DNA of 64,000 bases from CAWGJF01 sp963822905. GTDB lineage: Bacteria > Bacteroidota > Ignavibacteria > Ignavibacteriales > Ignavibacteriaceae. Where the stretch lies: assembly GCA_963822905.1 (NCBI GenBank), contig CAWGJF010000001.1, positions 434,001 to 498,000 on the forward strand, read 5' to 3'. Each line of letters begins with the position of its first letter. The first letter of the stretch is position 1. Shown here piece after piece: positions 38,110 to 47,672 of the stretch. A program made the translations under genes and the position numbers. The notes below the pieces were generated by a model, which did not search any database, was not told the DNA's origin, and was given only the letters and a program-made list of their open reading frames with translations.

Positions 38110-39687
38110 ATGGTAAAAGAAATTATTTTAAATTCAACTTCAACTCAAACCCGTGTAGCAATTACGGAGGATGGAAGTTTAGTAGACTTCTTTGTAGACT
38201 ATCCTGAAAACCGCAGGATGGTGGGGGACATTTATTTAGGGAGAGTTGCAAGAGTTTTACCCGGCATCAGGGCTGCGTTTATAGATATCGGGATGAAGCA
38301 CGATGCATTCCTGCATTTTTCGGATATCGGTGACCGTACACAACAGCTTCAGGATATGATTGGTGAGGATTCAGAAGAAGTTGATGACGAAGAAGAAAAC
38401 AACGGATCTGATAATTCACACAAAGGAAAAAATAATCACCGGAACAAATCTGATCAACATTCTACTCCGATGCTTCGCAAAGGGCAGGATATTCTTATCC
38501 AGATTACCAAAGAGCCTGTTAATAATAAAGGAGTCAGGGTAACCTCTTCAATTTCATTGCCCGGAAGATTTTGTGTTTTACTTCCTTATGATAATAAAGT
38601 AGGAATCTCCAAAAAGATTTATGACTTCCGTGAACGGAAACGTTTACGCTACATTGCCCGCCAGATAATTCCTGAAAATTACGGTTTGATTATACGAACT
38701 GTTGCACAGGGTCAATCTGAAGAATCATTAAAAGATGATTTGAATTTGTTAATGAAAACCTGGAGGGAAATTGAATCTTCCGCAAAATCAGAGGCGCCTC
38801 CATCATTAATCTACCAGGATTTAAATACAACCGTAAGCGTGATGCGTGATCTTTTTAATGCTGACATATCAAAAGTCTTTATAGATTCTAAAAAACTTCA
38901 TAAGCAGATAAAAAACTATGTAAAGATTGTTCAACCTGCAGTTGCTGATAAAATTGAGCAGTTCAAATCAACTCAGAACATTTTTGACGCGTTTAACATC
39001 GAAGAACAAATTAATACCCTAATGGGTAGAAAAGTGCCCTTGCCAAGTGGTGGCTACCTCGTCATAGATCATACAGAAGCTATGGTTGTTATTGATGTTA
39101 ACAGTGGAAGATATGCACGAAGTAAGGAACAGGAACTAAATTCACTTAAAACTGATCTCGAAGCATCACGTGAAATAGCAAGACAAATGCGATTGCGTGA
39201 TGTTGGTGGAATAATCGTTATCGATTTTATCGATCTGGAAGATGATAAAAACCGAAAAAAAGTTTACGATGAATTAAAAAAAGAATTCAGAAAAGACCGT
39301 GCAAAAGTTTCAATCCTTCCAATGTCTGAATTCGGACTGATCCAAATAACAAGACAACGCATCAGGCAAAACATTGTACAGGCAATTAAGGAAGTTTGTC
39401 CTGTTTGTCTCGGAACAGGTATGCTGACCAAAGGCTCACATCTTGTTTATGATTTAGAAAACTGGATAAGAAAATTAAGACAGCATTCAAAAGAAAGAAA
39501 TATTGTTATCAGGTGTCATCCATCTACTTCATTGAAATTAAGAGAAGGAAAAATTAAATCCTTAACTAAACTTCAATTTAAGTATTTTACAAAGCTAACG
39601 GTTGAAGAAGATGAAAACGTTACACCCGGAAGCTTTAGATTCTTTTCAAAAAAAACCGGGAAAGAATTAAATAAAGATTTTAATTAA
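38110..39687 (+). CDS. rng: Ribonuclease G/E family endoribonuclease, 525 aa
   Basis: Cleaves single-stranded RNA in rRNA maturation and mRNA decay. An N-terminal S1 domain (VGDIYLGRVARVLPGIRAAF, about 35-55) is interrupted by an acidic then Asn/His/Lys-rich insertion (about 85-120). The catalytic core has VVIDVNSGRYA and IVIDFIDLEDD, the metal-binding Asp pair. CPVCLGTG is the Zn-link motif. There is no long C-terminal scaffold, so it is RNase G-like rather than E. It follows pnp after a 200-bp gap with no gene I can support. Confidence 0.95.
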   Translation: MVKEIILNSTSTQTRVAITEDGSLVDFFVDYPENRRMVGDIYLGRVARVLPGIRAAFIDIGMKHDAFLHFSDIGDRTQQLQDMIGEDSEEVDDEEENNGSDNSHKGKNNHRNKSDQHSTPMLRKGQDILIQITKEPVNNKGVRVTSSISLPGRFCVLLPYDNKVGISKKIYDFRERKRLRYIARQIIPENYGLIIRTVAQGQSEESLKDDLNLLMKTWREIESSAKSEAPPSLIYQDLNTTVSVMRDLFNADISKVFIDSKKLHKQIKNYVKIVQPAVADKIEQFKSTQNIFDAFNIEEQINTLMGRKVPLPSGGYLVIDHTEAMVVIDVNSGRYARSKEQELNSLKTDLEASREIARQMRLRDVGGIIVIDFIDLEDDKNRKKVYDELKKEFRKDRAKVSILPMSEFGLIQITRQRIRQNIVQAIKEVCPVCLGTGMLTKGSHLVYDLENWIRKLRQHSKERNIVIRCHPSTSLKLREGKIKSLTKLQFKYFTKLTVEEDENVTPGSFRFFSKKTGKELNKDFN

Positions 39688-39748
39688 AAATGATCTGATT
39701 TATTTTTTAGAAAAAATTAATTAGCGGGAATAAATTTTCAGGATAAAA

Positions 39749-40834
39749 ATGAAAAAAACTAAATTTTATAATATCCATAAAAACGTTGGTGCAAAACTGG
39801 TAGAGTTTGCCGGTTATGAAATGCCAATACAGTACTCATCAATTATTGCAGAGCATAAAGCAGTAAGAAATTCAGTTGGAGTGTTTGATGTTTCACATAT
39901 GGGTGAAGTTTTTGTCTCTGGCGAAAAAGCGCTTGAGTTTGTGCAACATATAACCGTGAATGATGCTTCAAAACTTTTCTCCGGCAGAGTTCAGTATTCT
40001 GCAATGTGTTATGAAAATGGCGGAATAGTGGACGATCTTTTGGTTTATAACCTTTCAGTGAACAATTACCTGCTGGTAATAAATGCTTCAAATATTGAAA
40101 AAGATTTTAAGTGGATGCAGGATAATAATAAATTCGGTGTAACTCTTAATAATCGAAGTGATGATTATTCTTTGCTTGCAGTTCAAGGACCCAATTCGAA
40201 AGAAGTAATTGAAAAATTTGCCGGACAAAATATCGATCTGGAATATTATCATTTCATCGAAACAAATGTTTTTGGTATTGATATAATTATTTCCCGCACT
40301 GGCTACACAGGCGAACTTGGTTATGAATTATATTTTGTTGTTGATGAAATTAAAGCTAAAGTAGTCTGGGATAAAATTTTTGATATTGGAAAAAATTTTA
40401 ACATTCAGCCTGTCGGACTTGCAGCAAGAGATTCTTTAAGACTTGAAATGGGTTACTGTCTTTATGGTAATGATATTGATCAATCTACTAACCCGCTTGA
40501 AGCAGGGCTTAGCTGGATAACGAAGTTAAAGAAGGGTAACTTTATCGGAAGTGATGCAATAAAAAATTCCAAAGAGAGTGGACTGAAAAGAAAACTTGTT
40601 GCGATGATTTCAGATCAAAAATCATTTCCACGACACGGGTATGATATTTCTATAAACAAAAATAAAATTGGTCATATCACAAGTGGAACGGTCAGCCCGG
40701 TGCTTGATAAACCAATTGCTCTCGGTTATGTAGATGCTGAATTTCAAAAAGAAGGAACTGTTGTCAACTGGATGATCAGGGATAAAGAAATTCCTGCAAC
40801 GGTTGTTAAACTTCCATTTATTGTAAAAGAATAA
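39749..40834 (+). CDS. gcvT: Aminomethyltransferase (glycine cleavage T protein)
   Basis: Transfers the methylene group from lipoyl-H protein to tetrahydrofolate. The sequence has KLVEFAGYEMPIQYSSI near the start, GVFDVSHMGEV (about 46-56), ISRTGYTGELGYELY (about 185-199) and the GcvT C-terminal barrel (LGYVDAEFQKEGTVV). The length of 361 is normal. gcvH and gcvP are not in the window. Four bases separate it from comB. Confidence 0.95.
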   Translation: MKKTKFYNIHKNVGAKLVEFAGYEMPIQYSSIIAEHKAVRNSVGVFDVSHMGEVFVSGEKALEFVQHITVNDASKLFSGRVQYSAMCYENGGIVDDLLVYNLSVNNYLLVINASNIEKDFKWMQDNNKFGVTLNNRSDDYSLLAVQGPNSKEVIEKFAGQNIDLEYYHFIETNVFGIDIIISRTGYTGELGYELYFVVDEIKAKVVWDKIFDIGKNFNIQPVGLAARDSLRLEMGYCLYGNDIDQSTNPLEAGLSWITKLKKGNFIGSDAIKNSKESGLKRKLVAMISDQKSFPRHGYDISINKNKIGHITSGTVSPVLDKPIALGYVDAEFQKEGTVVNWMIRDKEIPATVVKLPFIVKE

Positions 40835-40838
40835 TCGA

Positions 40839-41564
40839 ATGAAAGTAAATGTTTTAATTTCTCCTGTTAATGCTGACGAACTATATTTTACAGGCAAAAC
40901 TACTGTAGTAATTGATGTTTTGAGAGCTTCAACAACAATCATATCTGCACTTGCGAACGGTGCAAGGGAAGTGGTTCCCGTGGCGACTGTCGAGTTTGCT
41001 GTTAAAGTTTCAGGTGGTATGTTCGGCGGACAAACATTACTCGGCGGTGAACGAAACACAAAAAAAATTGAAGGTTTTGCACTTGGCAATTCACCAGCTG
41101 AATACCTGCATGAAATTGTTGATAATAAAACTATTGTGTTTTATACAACCAATGGTTCAAAAGCGATTGTGAAAGCAAAATTCTCAAAGAATTTATTTGT
41201 TGGTTCGTTTAACAATTTGCAAATTCTGTCCGAGCAGCTTATTAAATTGAATACTGATATTGAAATTATGTGCGCAGGAAATAATAATTTGTTTTGTATG
41301 GAGGATACTGTCTGCGCCGGGAAATTAATTGATGAGATAAAATCTTTAAATAAAAAACTTGAGTTGTCTGATTCTGCAAAAGCTGCAAATGCTTTAAACA
41401 AAGCTTTTGGAAAAAATATTCTTCAAATGTTGAAAGATACCGAACATGGAAAGTTACTGGTTGAAAACGGTTATGAGGATGACCTTGAATTAAGTGCAAA
41501 ACTTAATACAATTAATTTAATACCTGTTTTTAATGGTAATGTTTTAAAACCACTGAGTTTGTAA
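40839..41564 (+). CDS. comB: 2-phosphosulfolactate phosphatase
   Basis: Hydrolyses 2-phosphosulfolactate to sulfolactate, a step of coenzyme M/sulfolactate synthesis in the founding members. Diagnostic features are VVIDVLRASTTI (about 27-38), LGGERN and FALGNSPAEY (about 72-90), FYTTNGSKAI (about 104-113) and CAGNNNLFCMEDTVCAG. The length of 241 is normal. The rest of the pathway is not in the window, so the true role in this organism is uncertain. Confidence 0.92.
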   Translation: MKVNVLISPVNADELYFTGKTTVVIDVLRASTTIISALANGAREVVPVATVEFAVKVSGGMFGGQTLLGGERNTKKIEGFALGNSPAEYLHEIVDNKTIVFYTTNGSKAIVKAKFSKNLFVGSFNNLQILSEQLIKLNTDIEIMCAGNNNLFCMEDTVCAGKLIDEIKSLNKKLELSDSAKAANALNKAFGKNILQMLKDTEHGKLLVENGYEDDLELSAKLNTINLIPVFNGNVLKPLSL

Positions 41565-41590
41565 ATTTGTTCTGATTGTAAGAGTTCTCA

Positions 41591-43990
41591 ATGGCTGCTA
41601 AAAAAAAGAATAAAAATAACTCTCAGAAAAAACCCTCGGCAGAAGGTTTTTTTTCTGTTTCGCCCGAAAAAAAGAAAAAGGTATTTGGAATCTTTCTTGT
41701 CATTTTGTCTTTATTCCTTTTAATCAGTATTGTTTCATTTGATAGAAGAGATGAGGCACTTTTAAACTTTTCGGGAAACGCAGAAGCATACAACCTACTC
41801 GGAATTGTCGGCGTTCACGTTGCTTACTTTCTTGTTAAGCAAACTCTCGGATACTTTTCACTCATAATTCCTGCGATAATATTCACCTGGTCCCTGTTAC
41901 TGTTCAAAAAGAACATATTCAAATTCGTTATTCATTTCTCAAACTTTCTTTTGCTTGGCGGTGTAATTTTAGCTTCGTTTTTCGGTGTACTTCAAAAAAG
42001 TGCTGATTTATTTTCAGGAACGTATGAACTGTACGGCAATCTTGGGAAATATTTTGGAGAATTTTTAGCCGGTTTGCTCGGGGGAATAGGTGCTTCAATA
42101 ATTTTGCTTTTTGCGCTTTTCACCTTACTGATTTTTGCCTTCGATATTAAGGTTGAAAAAATATTTTCTTTCTTTAAAGATTTATTTTCTTCTTCTGGTG
42201 AAGGAATAAAAATAAACAGGCAGGATGAAGAAGTCTCAAATCTTGAGAAAATCAAAAAATTACGACCAGATAAAAAGAAAAAGAGATTGAAAGGTGATTC
42301 GGCAGAAGAATCTGTTTTAGATACTCGAACAGAAGAAGAAAGAATAAAAATAATCCGTAAAGATGAAGAGCCTGCGCCGACACAATTATCAAATGAAATT
42401 ATAAAAGAAGAAAGTAAAAAAGTTGATCTTGCGAAAACAGGTGAAATAAAAAATAAACGGGAAGAAGAAGGTGATGAAAATCTACCGGAACCATGGGATG
42501 ATTCCCTTGTGTTTAATAAAATCGGGTTAGACTTGCTTGCTCCTTCTCCTGAAGAAAACTTTAAAGTTGCGGAAGCAGAATTAAAAACAAACGCTCAGCT
42601 TCTAAAAGAAAAACTTAAACTTTTTGATATTGATATACAGGATATTTCAGTAACTCCCGGACCGGTTGTAACTCTTTATGAAATAGTTCCGGCGCCCGGA
42701 GTGAAGATCAGCAAAATAGTTGGACTCGAAAATGATATAGCTTTGGCACTTGCTGCAAAAGGAATAAGAATCATTGCACCAATTCCGGGTAAAGGTGCAA
42801 TCGGTGTTGAGATTCCAAACACAGTAGCATCACTCGTTAATGCACGTTCTGTTCTTAGTAAAATTCGTGAATCAAAATATGAGCTTCCGCTTGCAATGGG
42901 CAAAACAATAAGCGGGGACGTTTATATAACTGATCTTTCACAAATGCCGCACTTGCTTATTGCAGGCTCTACCGGTTCCGGGAAAAGTGTCGGTATAAAT
43001 ATGATTATTTCAAGTTTGCTTTACACGAAGCATCCTTCGGAAGTAAAATTTATTCTTGTTGATCCAAAAAAAATCGAGTTGTCTTTTTATAATAAGTTGA
43101 GAAAACACTATCTCGCTGTTTCACCAGATCTTGATGAAGATATAATTACCGTTCCGCAGAATGCAGTGTTGATGTTAAAATCTGTTGAAATCGAAATGGA
43201 AAAAAGATATGATAAGCTTGCAAAAGCCGGTGTGAGAAATATTGTTGATTACAACAAGAAAGTAAAAAATCCGAAAACAAAGCCACACGATTCAGAATCG
43301 ATGAAACATCATCCGCTTCCATATCTTGTTGTTATTATTGATGAGCTTGCTGATTTGATGATTACTGCAGGAAAGGAAGTTGAAGAACCAATAACAAGAT
43401 TAGCACAACTTGCTCGCGCAGTTGGAATTCATCTAGTTCTTGCCACGCAGCGTCCTTCGGTTAATGTTATCACCGGGGTTATTAAAGCTAACTTTAGTTC
43501 GAGAGTTGCATACCAGGTTGCAACAAAAATCGATTCACGTACAATACTTGATATGAACGGCGCAGAGCAACTTCTTGGTAAAGGTGATATGCTGTTTCTT
43601 CCAACTGGTTCGCCAAAACCAATCAGGATGCAGAACGCTTTTATTTCAACAGATGAAGTTGAAAAAATTACAAATTATGTTTATTCACAGCCTCCGTATG
43701 CTCGACCTTATTTTCTTCCCTCAATTTATGACAAGAAAAAATCAGCAGGTGCCGGGTTTCTTTCTGATATGGATACAATGTTTGAGGAGGCAGCCAGAAC
43801 CATTGTTTTGCATCAGCAAGGCTCTGTATCTTTACTTCAGAGAAAACTGAAGCTTGGTTATTCACGTGCTGCAAGAATTGTTGATCAGCTTGAAGAAGCC
43901 GGAATTGTCGGACCGAATGACGGCAGCAAAGCAAGACAGGTTCTTATTGAAAATGAAGAAATGCTTGAAACAGTTTTAAGAAATTTGTGA
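41591..43990 (+). CDS. ftsK: DNA translocase FtsK/SpoIIIE
   Basis: Hexameric DNA pump that resolves chromosome dimers at division. Four N-terminal membrane helices (about residues 28-195) are followed by a charged linker (about 200-310) and the motor domain. The Walker A motif is GSTGSGKS (459-466), and the Walker B region is LVVIIDELADLM. The C-terminal gamma winged-helix domain (SVSLLQRKLKLGYSRAARIV) that reads KOPS-like sites is present. The length of 799 is normal for this phylum. A compact palindromic cluster lies just downstream. Confidence 0.97.
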   Translation: MAAKKKNKNNSQKKPSAEGFFSVSPEKKKKVFGIFLVILSLFLLISIVSFDRRDEALLNFSGNAEAYNLLGIVGVHVAYFLVKQTLGYFSLIIPAIIFTWSLLLFKKNIFKFVIHFSNFLLLGGVILASFFGVLQKSADLFSGTYELYGNLGKYFGEFLAGLLGGIGASIILLFALFTLLIFAFDIKVEKIFSFFKDLFSSSGEGIKINRQDEEVSNLEKIKKLRPDKKKKRLKGDSAEESVLDTRTEEERIKIIRKDEEPAPTQLSNEIIKEESKKVDLAKTGEIKNKREEEGDENLPEPWDDSLVFNKIGLDLLAPSPEENFKVAEAELKTNAQLLKEKLKLFDIDIQDISVTPGPVVTLYEIVPAPGVKISKIVGLENDIALALAAKGIRIIAPIPGKGAIGVEIPNTVASLVNARSVLSKIRESKYELPLAMGKTISGDVYITDLSQMPHLLIAGSTGSGKSVGINMIISSLLYTKHPSEVKFILVDPKKIELSFYNKLRKHYLAVSPDLDEDIITVPQNAVLMLKSVEIEMEKRYDKLAKAGVRNIVDYNKKVKNPKTKPHDSESMKHHPLPYLVVIIDELADLMITAGKEVEEPITRLAQLARAVGIHLVLATQRPSVNVITGVIKANFSSRVAYQVATKIDSRTILDMNGAEQLLGKGDMLFLPTGSPKPIRMQNAFISTDEVEKITNYVYSQPPYARPYFLPSIYDKKKSAGAGFLSDMDTMFEEAARTIVLHQQGSVSLLQRKLKLGYSRAARIVDQLEEAGIVGPNDGSKARQVLIENEEMLETVLRNL

Positions 43991-44054
43991 TTAAATTATT
44001 AACTCAAAGTCTAAGGATAGATAAATACAGAATTAAAGAAATAAATATCAGATT

Positions 44055-44213
44055 ATTAGTTGAACCTCTACGAGGTTCGGATTTTTTGGACTATTTAATT
44101 TCTACAAACATATAACTCCTCTGGAGTTAATTTACTATCTGTTTTCGCTCCGTAGGAGCGATATATTTGTAGAAAAAGAAAACACGAAAAAACCCGAACT
44201 CCGTAGGAGTTCT
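44055..44213. repeat. Cluster of CTCC-GGAG palindromes (compound dispersed repeat)
   Basis: Four short perfect or near-perfect palindromes lie in 160 bp: GAACCTCTACGAGGTTC (44062), AACTCCTCTGGAGTT (44114), CGCTCCGTAGGAGCG (44146) and GAACTCCGTAGGAGTTC (44196). An outer inverted pair, TCTACAAA (44101) and TTTGTAGA (44166), brackets the middle two. This matches the small CTCCGTAGGAG-type repeat family common in Bacteroidota genomes. Confidence 0.75.
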
Positions 44214-44242
44214 ATATTAACTAATTATAAAAATAAAAAATA

Positions 44243-44464
44243 ATGACAGTCCAGAAATTCAAAAGTTTTGAGGAAGCAGAAAGAGCTCAATGGAACTTTC
44301 ATCCTGATGAAAAATATTATAGAGAAATGATATCTTTCTATAAATTATTCTGTAAACTGTCAAAGTTTTCTTATCCAAAGGGCGTTTTCAAATTTAAAAC
44401 TTTCGAAGAAGCTGAAAAACATAAAATGGATGCTATTATTAATGCGGCTTCTGAAAGTCATTAA
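44243..44464 (+). CDS. Small protein with duplicated FEEAE motif, 73 aa
   Basis: The sequence contains the same short block twice: KSFEEAERAQWNFHPDEKYY near the start and KTFEEAEKHKMDAIINAA near the end. No signal peptide is seen. Small proteins of this style occur next to nucleotidyltransferase-type toxins in some genomes, but no such toxin is adjacent here. It follows the palindromic cluster. Function unknown; an orphan antitoxin-like role is only a guess. Confidence 0.6.
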   Translation: MTVQKFKSFEEAERAQWNFHPDEKYYREMISFYKLFCKLSKFSYPKGVFKFKTFEEAEKHKMDAIINAASESH

Positions 44465-44505
44465 AATTCGATAAGATATTTATAATCAATTAAATTTTCC
44501 AAATA

Positions 44506-45117
44506 ATGCTTAAACAATACTTTTTAACTTTATTAATATTTTCATTCGTTATTATTGCTCCAGGTTTTTCACAGCAAAAACCCGATGATGTTTTAAAAGC
44601 TCTCCAGGATAAATTTGATTCTATTAATGATTTGCAGGCGAATATTTCGCAGTCTATTGATGGGAAACAAAATCTTATCGGCAAACTATTATATAAGAAA
44701 GAAAATAAGCTCAGGTTTGAATTAATAAACCATTTGATAGTTTCAAATGGTGAGACAAGCTGGAACTACAGTAAAAAAGAAAACAAGGTTATTATTTCAA
44801 CTGTAAACGATGAATCAGAAGGAATATTCTCGATTAATAAACTTGTTTATGAATATCCATCACAGTGTGAATTAAGTCTTGAAGACGAAGCCGGACAAAA
44901 GGCCCTTACGTTGATTCCTTCAAGTACTTCGCTCAGTTTTAACTACCTGAAACTGTATGTTAATAGTGATAATTTGATTTCGAAAGTACTTCTCAGTGAG
45001 GGAGCCGGATCGCTTTCTCTTGTTAATATTTCAGATTACGTTTTAAACAAAAATCTACCCGATTCAAAATTCAATTTCACATCTCCCGAAGGGTGCAAAG
45101 TTATTGATCTCAGATGA
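44506..45117 (+). CDS. lolA: Outer-membrane lipoprotein carrier protein LolA
   Basis: Periplasmic chaperone that carries lipoproteins from LolCDE to LolB or its equivalent. It has a signal peptide (to about 23), then LKALQDKFDSINDLQANISQ and repeated hydrophobic strands of the half-open barrel (NKLRFELINHLIVSNGETSW, SWNYSKKENKVII). The length of 203 is normal. The next gene starts within its last codons, indicating coupling. Confidence 0.87.
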   Translation: MLKQYFLTLLIFSFVIIAPGFSQQKPDDVLKALQDKFDSINDLQANISQSIDGKQNLIGKLLYKKENKLRFELINHLIVSNGETSWNYSKKENKVIISTVNDESEGIFSINKLVYEYPSQCELSLEDEAGQKALTLIPSSTSLSFNYLKLYVNSDNLISKVLLSEGAGSLSLVNISDYVLNKNLPDSKFNFTSPEGCKVIDLR

Positions 45118-46159
45118 ATCCAAACGCCTTCCGGCATTAAGAGGAATAATAAACTACATCATTTCTATCGGGCTTACGATCGTTTTCCTGTATATTGCTT
45201 TTCACGGTGTAAATTTTGGAGATGTGCTTGAACTGATCTCCGGTGCCTCAGTCTTCTGGATAGTGATTTTTATTTTCGGAAATTTTGCCGGGCATTACGT
45301 TCGTGCTTTAAGATGGAAAGTTATTCTGAATTCGGTAAAGCCGGATGCAAAGATGAAAAATCTTTTTGCTTCGCTTATGATTGGTTACGGGATAAATTGT
45401 GTAACTCCGAAACTTGGTGAAATTGCGCGTGCTGTTTTAATTGGTAAATGGGAAAATCTTTCCCGTTCCTCGATGTTTGGTACTGTAATACTTGAAAGAG
45501 TGATTGATGTTTTATCATTGGGTTTTGCCGTTATTATAAGTTCTGTGATCTGGCCTAAGAGTTTATACGAAAGTTTTCCGTGGTTGAAAGCCACGCTTTA
45601 TATTGCTGCAATCATTCTGTTGTTTGTTATCGCGGTTTTTTACCTGACAATTAAGTTCAAAGAAAAATTTTATGGAGTTATTGTTAAGCTGGTAAGCAAA
45701 ATTTCTGAAAAGCTCGGGCAGAAACTTGGATATATTTTTGAAATGCTTACGCAGGGGTTCAGCAGTCTTAAAGGTGTTAAAAACTATTTGCTTACAATTC
45801 TTCTTACTGTTCTATTACTGTTAGTGTACGCATTAAATTCATATTTCGGTTTTTACATTTTGGAGATGCAAACAATACAGCCGGTCACATATACGATGGG
45901 CTGGATTTTAATGAGTATCAGCGCGCTTGGTATTGTCGTCCCGACTCCCGGTGGTACCGGCTCATATCACACTCTTGCCAAATCTACACTTGTTATTCTT
46001 TTCGGATTTGGTGAAACGGTTAGTGCGGCTTACGCATTTATTACTCACATCATCTCTTATATTTTATTTATTGTCGTTTCAATTATTTTATTTTTTACAC
46101 TTAACAAAACACAGAAGACAGCGGGAAGCATTCTTCATCAGGAAGCGGAAAATGTATGA
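45104..46159 (+). CDS. Flippase-like/LPG synthase TM-domain (UPF0104) membrane protein, 351 aa
   Basis: An integral membrane protein with about eight hydrophobic segments. Family features include GHYVRALRWKVIL, GYGINCVTPKLGEIARA and the late VPTPGGTGSYHTLAKS (about residue 285). Members act as lysylphosphatidylglycerol flippases or glycolipid flippases, often with a separate synthase domain that is absent here. The TTG start at 45104 overlaps lolA by 14 bases. Its stop overlaps the next ATG (ATGA). Substrate unknown. Confidence 0.85.
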   Translation: MISDESKRLPALRGIINYIISIGLTIVFLYIAFHGVNFGDVLELISGASVFWIVIFIFGNFAGHYVRALRWKVILNSVKPDAKMKNLFASLMIGYGINCVTPKLGEIARAVLIGKWENLSRSSMFGTVILERVIDVLSLGFAVIISSVIWPKSLYESFPWLKATLYIAAIILLFVIAVFYLTIKFKEKFYGVIVKLVSKISEKLGQKLGYIFEMLTQGFSSLKGVKNYLLTILLTVLLLLVYALNSYFGFYILEMQTIQPVTYTMGWILMSISALGIVVPTPGGTGSYHTLAKSTLVILFGFGETVSAAYAFITHIISYILFIVVSIILFFTLNKTQKTAGSILHQEAENV

Positions 46160-46818
46160 ACAAATTTTTCACGTTATTAGCTGTATTAATAATATCAACA
46201 TTAGTCCCGGCGCAAACAGAGTTAAAAGGTGTAATGGGAATTAATTTTTTGAGCACACCTTCATTAAATGATTATATAAATCAGAACTTCAGTAATCCAA
46301 ATAAACAGCAGGGTTCATTCAACAGCGCAGTTAACTTTGCTTTAGAAGCTGGTCGCTTTATTTCACCTGAATTTCTTTTAAGCATTGAAGGAGTTTACCA
46401 GATCACTTCTTATACAAACCAGATTTCTTTCGGGCAGTATGAGTTCAACTGGAATTCAATTATGCCTTCGGTCATTGCGTATTATGTTATTGCAGGAAAA
46501 GGCTATAATCTTAAGTTTGGCGGTGGTGCGGGAATAAGGTTTTCGAGTGTTGAGGAAAAACAAAACTGGATTGGGCAGTTTCGTGATTTAAGCTCAACCG
46601 GTTTTGGATTCCTTGTCCGGGCAGATGGGAATACATTATTAAGTGGAAACTTTTATGCAAACATTGGTGTCGAAGTAAGGTACGATTTGAACGGTGAGCC
46701 TAAAGATTCCGGGGGTAACCCGTTACGGAATAATGTTCAGAATGAAAATGTTAGTCTTAATTCTTTTACACTCGGAGTTAGATTAGGAATCGCTTATTAT
46801 TTCGGAGGTAAAAATTGA
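46156..46818 (+). CDS. Outer-membrane beta-barrel-like protein, 220 aa
   Basis: A signal peptide (to about 19) precedes a Gly/aromatic-rich alternating pattern: NFALEAGRFISPEFLLSIEG, YNLKFGGGAGIRFSSV, FYANIGVEVRYDL and FTLGVRLGIAYYFGG. The terminal aromatic residues are typical of barrels. It overlaps the preceding gene by four bases and the uppP start by four, so these genes form one unit. Function unknown. Confidence 0.77.
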   Translation: MNKFFTLLAVLIISTLVPAQTELKGVMGINFLSTPSLNDYINQNFSNPNKQQGSFNSAVNFALEAGRFISPEFLLSIEGVYQITSYTNQISFGQYEFNWNSIMPSVIAYYVIAGKGYNLKFGGGAGIRFSSVEEKQNWIGQFRDLSSTGFGFLVRADGNTLLSGNFYANIGVEVRYDLNGEPKDSGGNPLRNNVQNENVSLNSFTLGVRLGIAYYFGGKN

Positions 46819-47663
46819 ACCTGCTTGAAGCAATTTTACTTGGAATCATTCAGGGATTATCCGAGTTTCTTCCGATCAGCAGTACCGGACATTTAACAGT
46901 TGCCGGCAAGTTATTGAATCTTGTTTCTGTAGAACATCCCGAACAGTGGACTGCTTTCATCGCAGTGATTCAGCTTGGAACCATGGTTGCAGTGCTTATT
47001 TATTTTGCAAAAGATATTCTGCATATCATTTCTGATTTTTTCTCTGACAATTTTTTTAACAGGAAAAAGTTTAAAGAGCAAAGTCTCAATTCACGTATGG
47101 GCTGGTATGTTATATTAGGATCGATTCCCGTCGTGGTAATTGGTCTCTCATTCAAAGACATTATTGAAGGAGCACTCACAAAAAATCTTTATGTAATTTC
47201 TTTCAGCTTAATCGGGCTGGCAATAATTCTCGGTATTGCGGAAAAGGTTGCATCGTTTAAAAAAGATCTTGATAAAATTACAGTAAAAGATTCAATTGTT
47301 ATCGGTATAGCACAGGCATTTGCTTTAATTCCCGGCTCGTCGCGTTCAGGATCGACAATAACCGGCGGATTGTTTATGGGACTAAAAAGAGAAACCGCCG
47401 CAAGGTTTTCATTCCTGTTAAGCATTCCTGCTGTTTTTGGAAGCGGTCTTCTTGAACTTTACCACTCACTTAGCTTTATAGATTCTTCGATGGCGATAAA
47501 CCTTGCTGTTGCAACAGTTGTATCCGGTATAAGCGGATATTTTGCCATTGATTTCCTGCTTAAATTTTTAAAAACTCACTCGACTTTCCTGTTTATTTTT
47601 TACAGGATTGCCGCCGGGCTTATAATTTTAATTTTGATCTACACAAATATTATTCAACCATAA
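46815..47663 (+). CDS. uppP: Undecaprenyl-diphosphatase UppP (BacA)
   Basis: Recycles undecaprenyl diphosphate for cell-wall synthesis. Motifs are QGLSEFLPISSTGHL (about 14-28) and the phosphatase box PGSSRSGSTITGG (about 172-184). Multiple membrane helices are present and the length of 282 is normal. The start is TTG with a perfect GGAGGT six bases upstream, and it overlaps the previous stop. Confidence 0.96.
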   Translation: MNLLEAILLGIIQGLSEFLPISSTGHLTVAGKLLNLVSVEHPEQWTAFIAVIQLGTMVAVLIYFAKDILHIISDFFSDNFFNRKKFKEQSLNSRMGWYVILGSIPVVVIGLSFKDIIEGALTKNLYVISFSLIGLAIILGIAEKVASFKKDLDKITVKDSIVIGIAQAFALIPGSSRSGSTITGGLFMGLKRETAARFSFLLSIPAVFGSGLLELYHSLSFIDSSMAINLAVATVVSGISGYFAIDFLLKFLKTHSTFLFIFYRIAAGLIILILIYTNIIQP

Positions 47664-47672
47664 GGAGGACTG

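Noticed and set aside
37938..38207. 89-codon open frame between pnp and the RNase G gene
   Set aside because: Its second half overlaps the well-supported RNase G start in another frame and it shows no protein-like features.
44055..44213. CRISPR-like array
   Set aside because: The repeated units are short palindromes of differing sequence with irregular spacing, and no cas genes are near.
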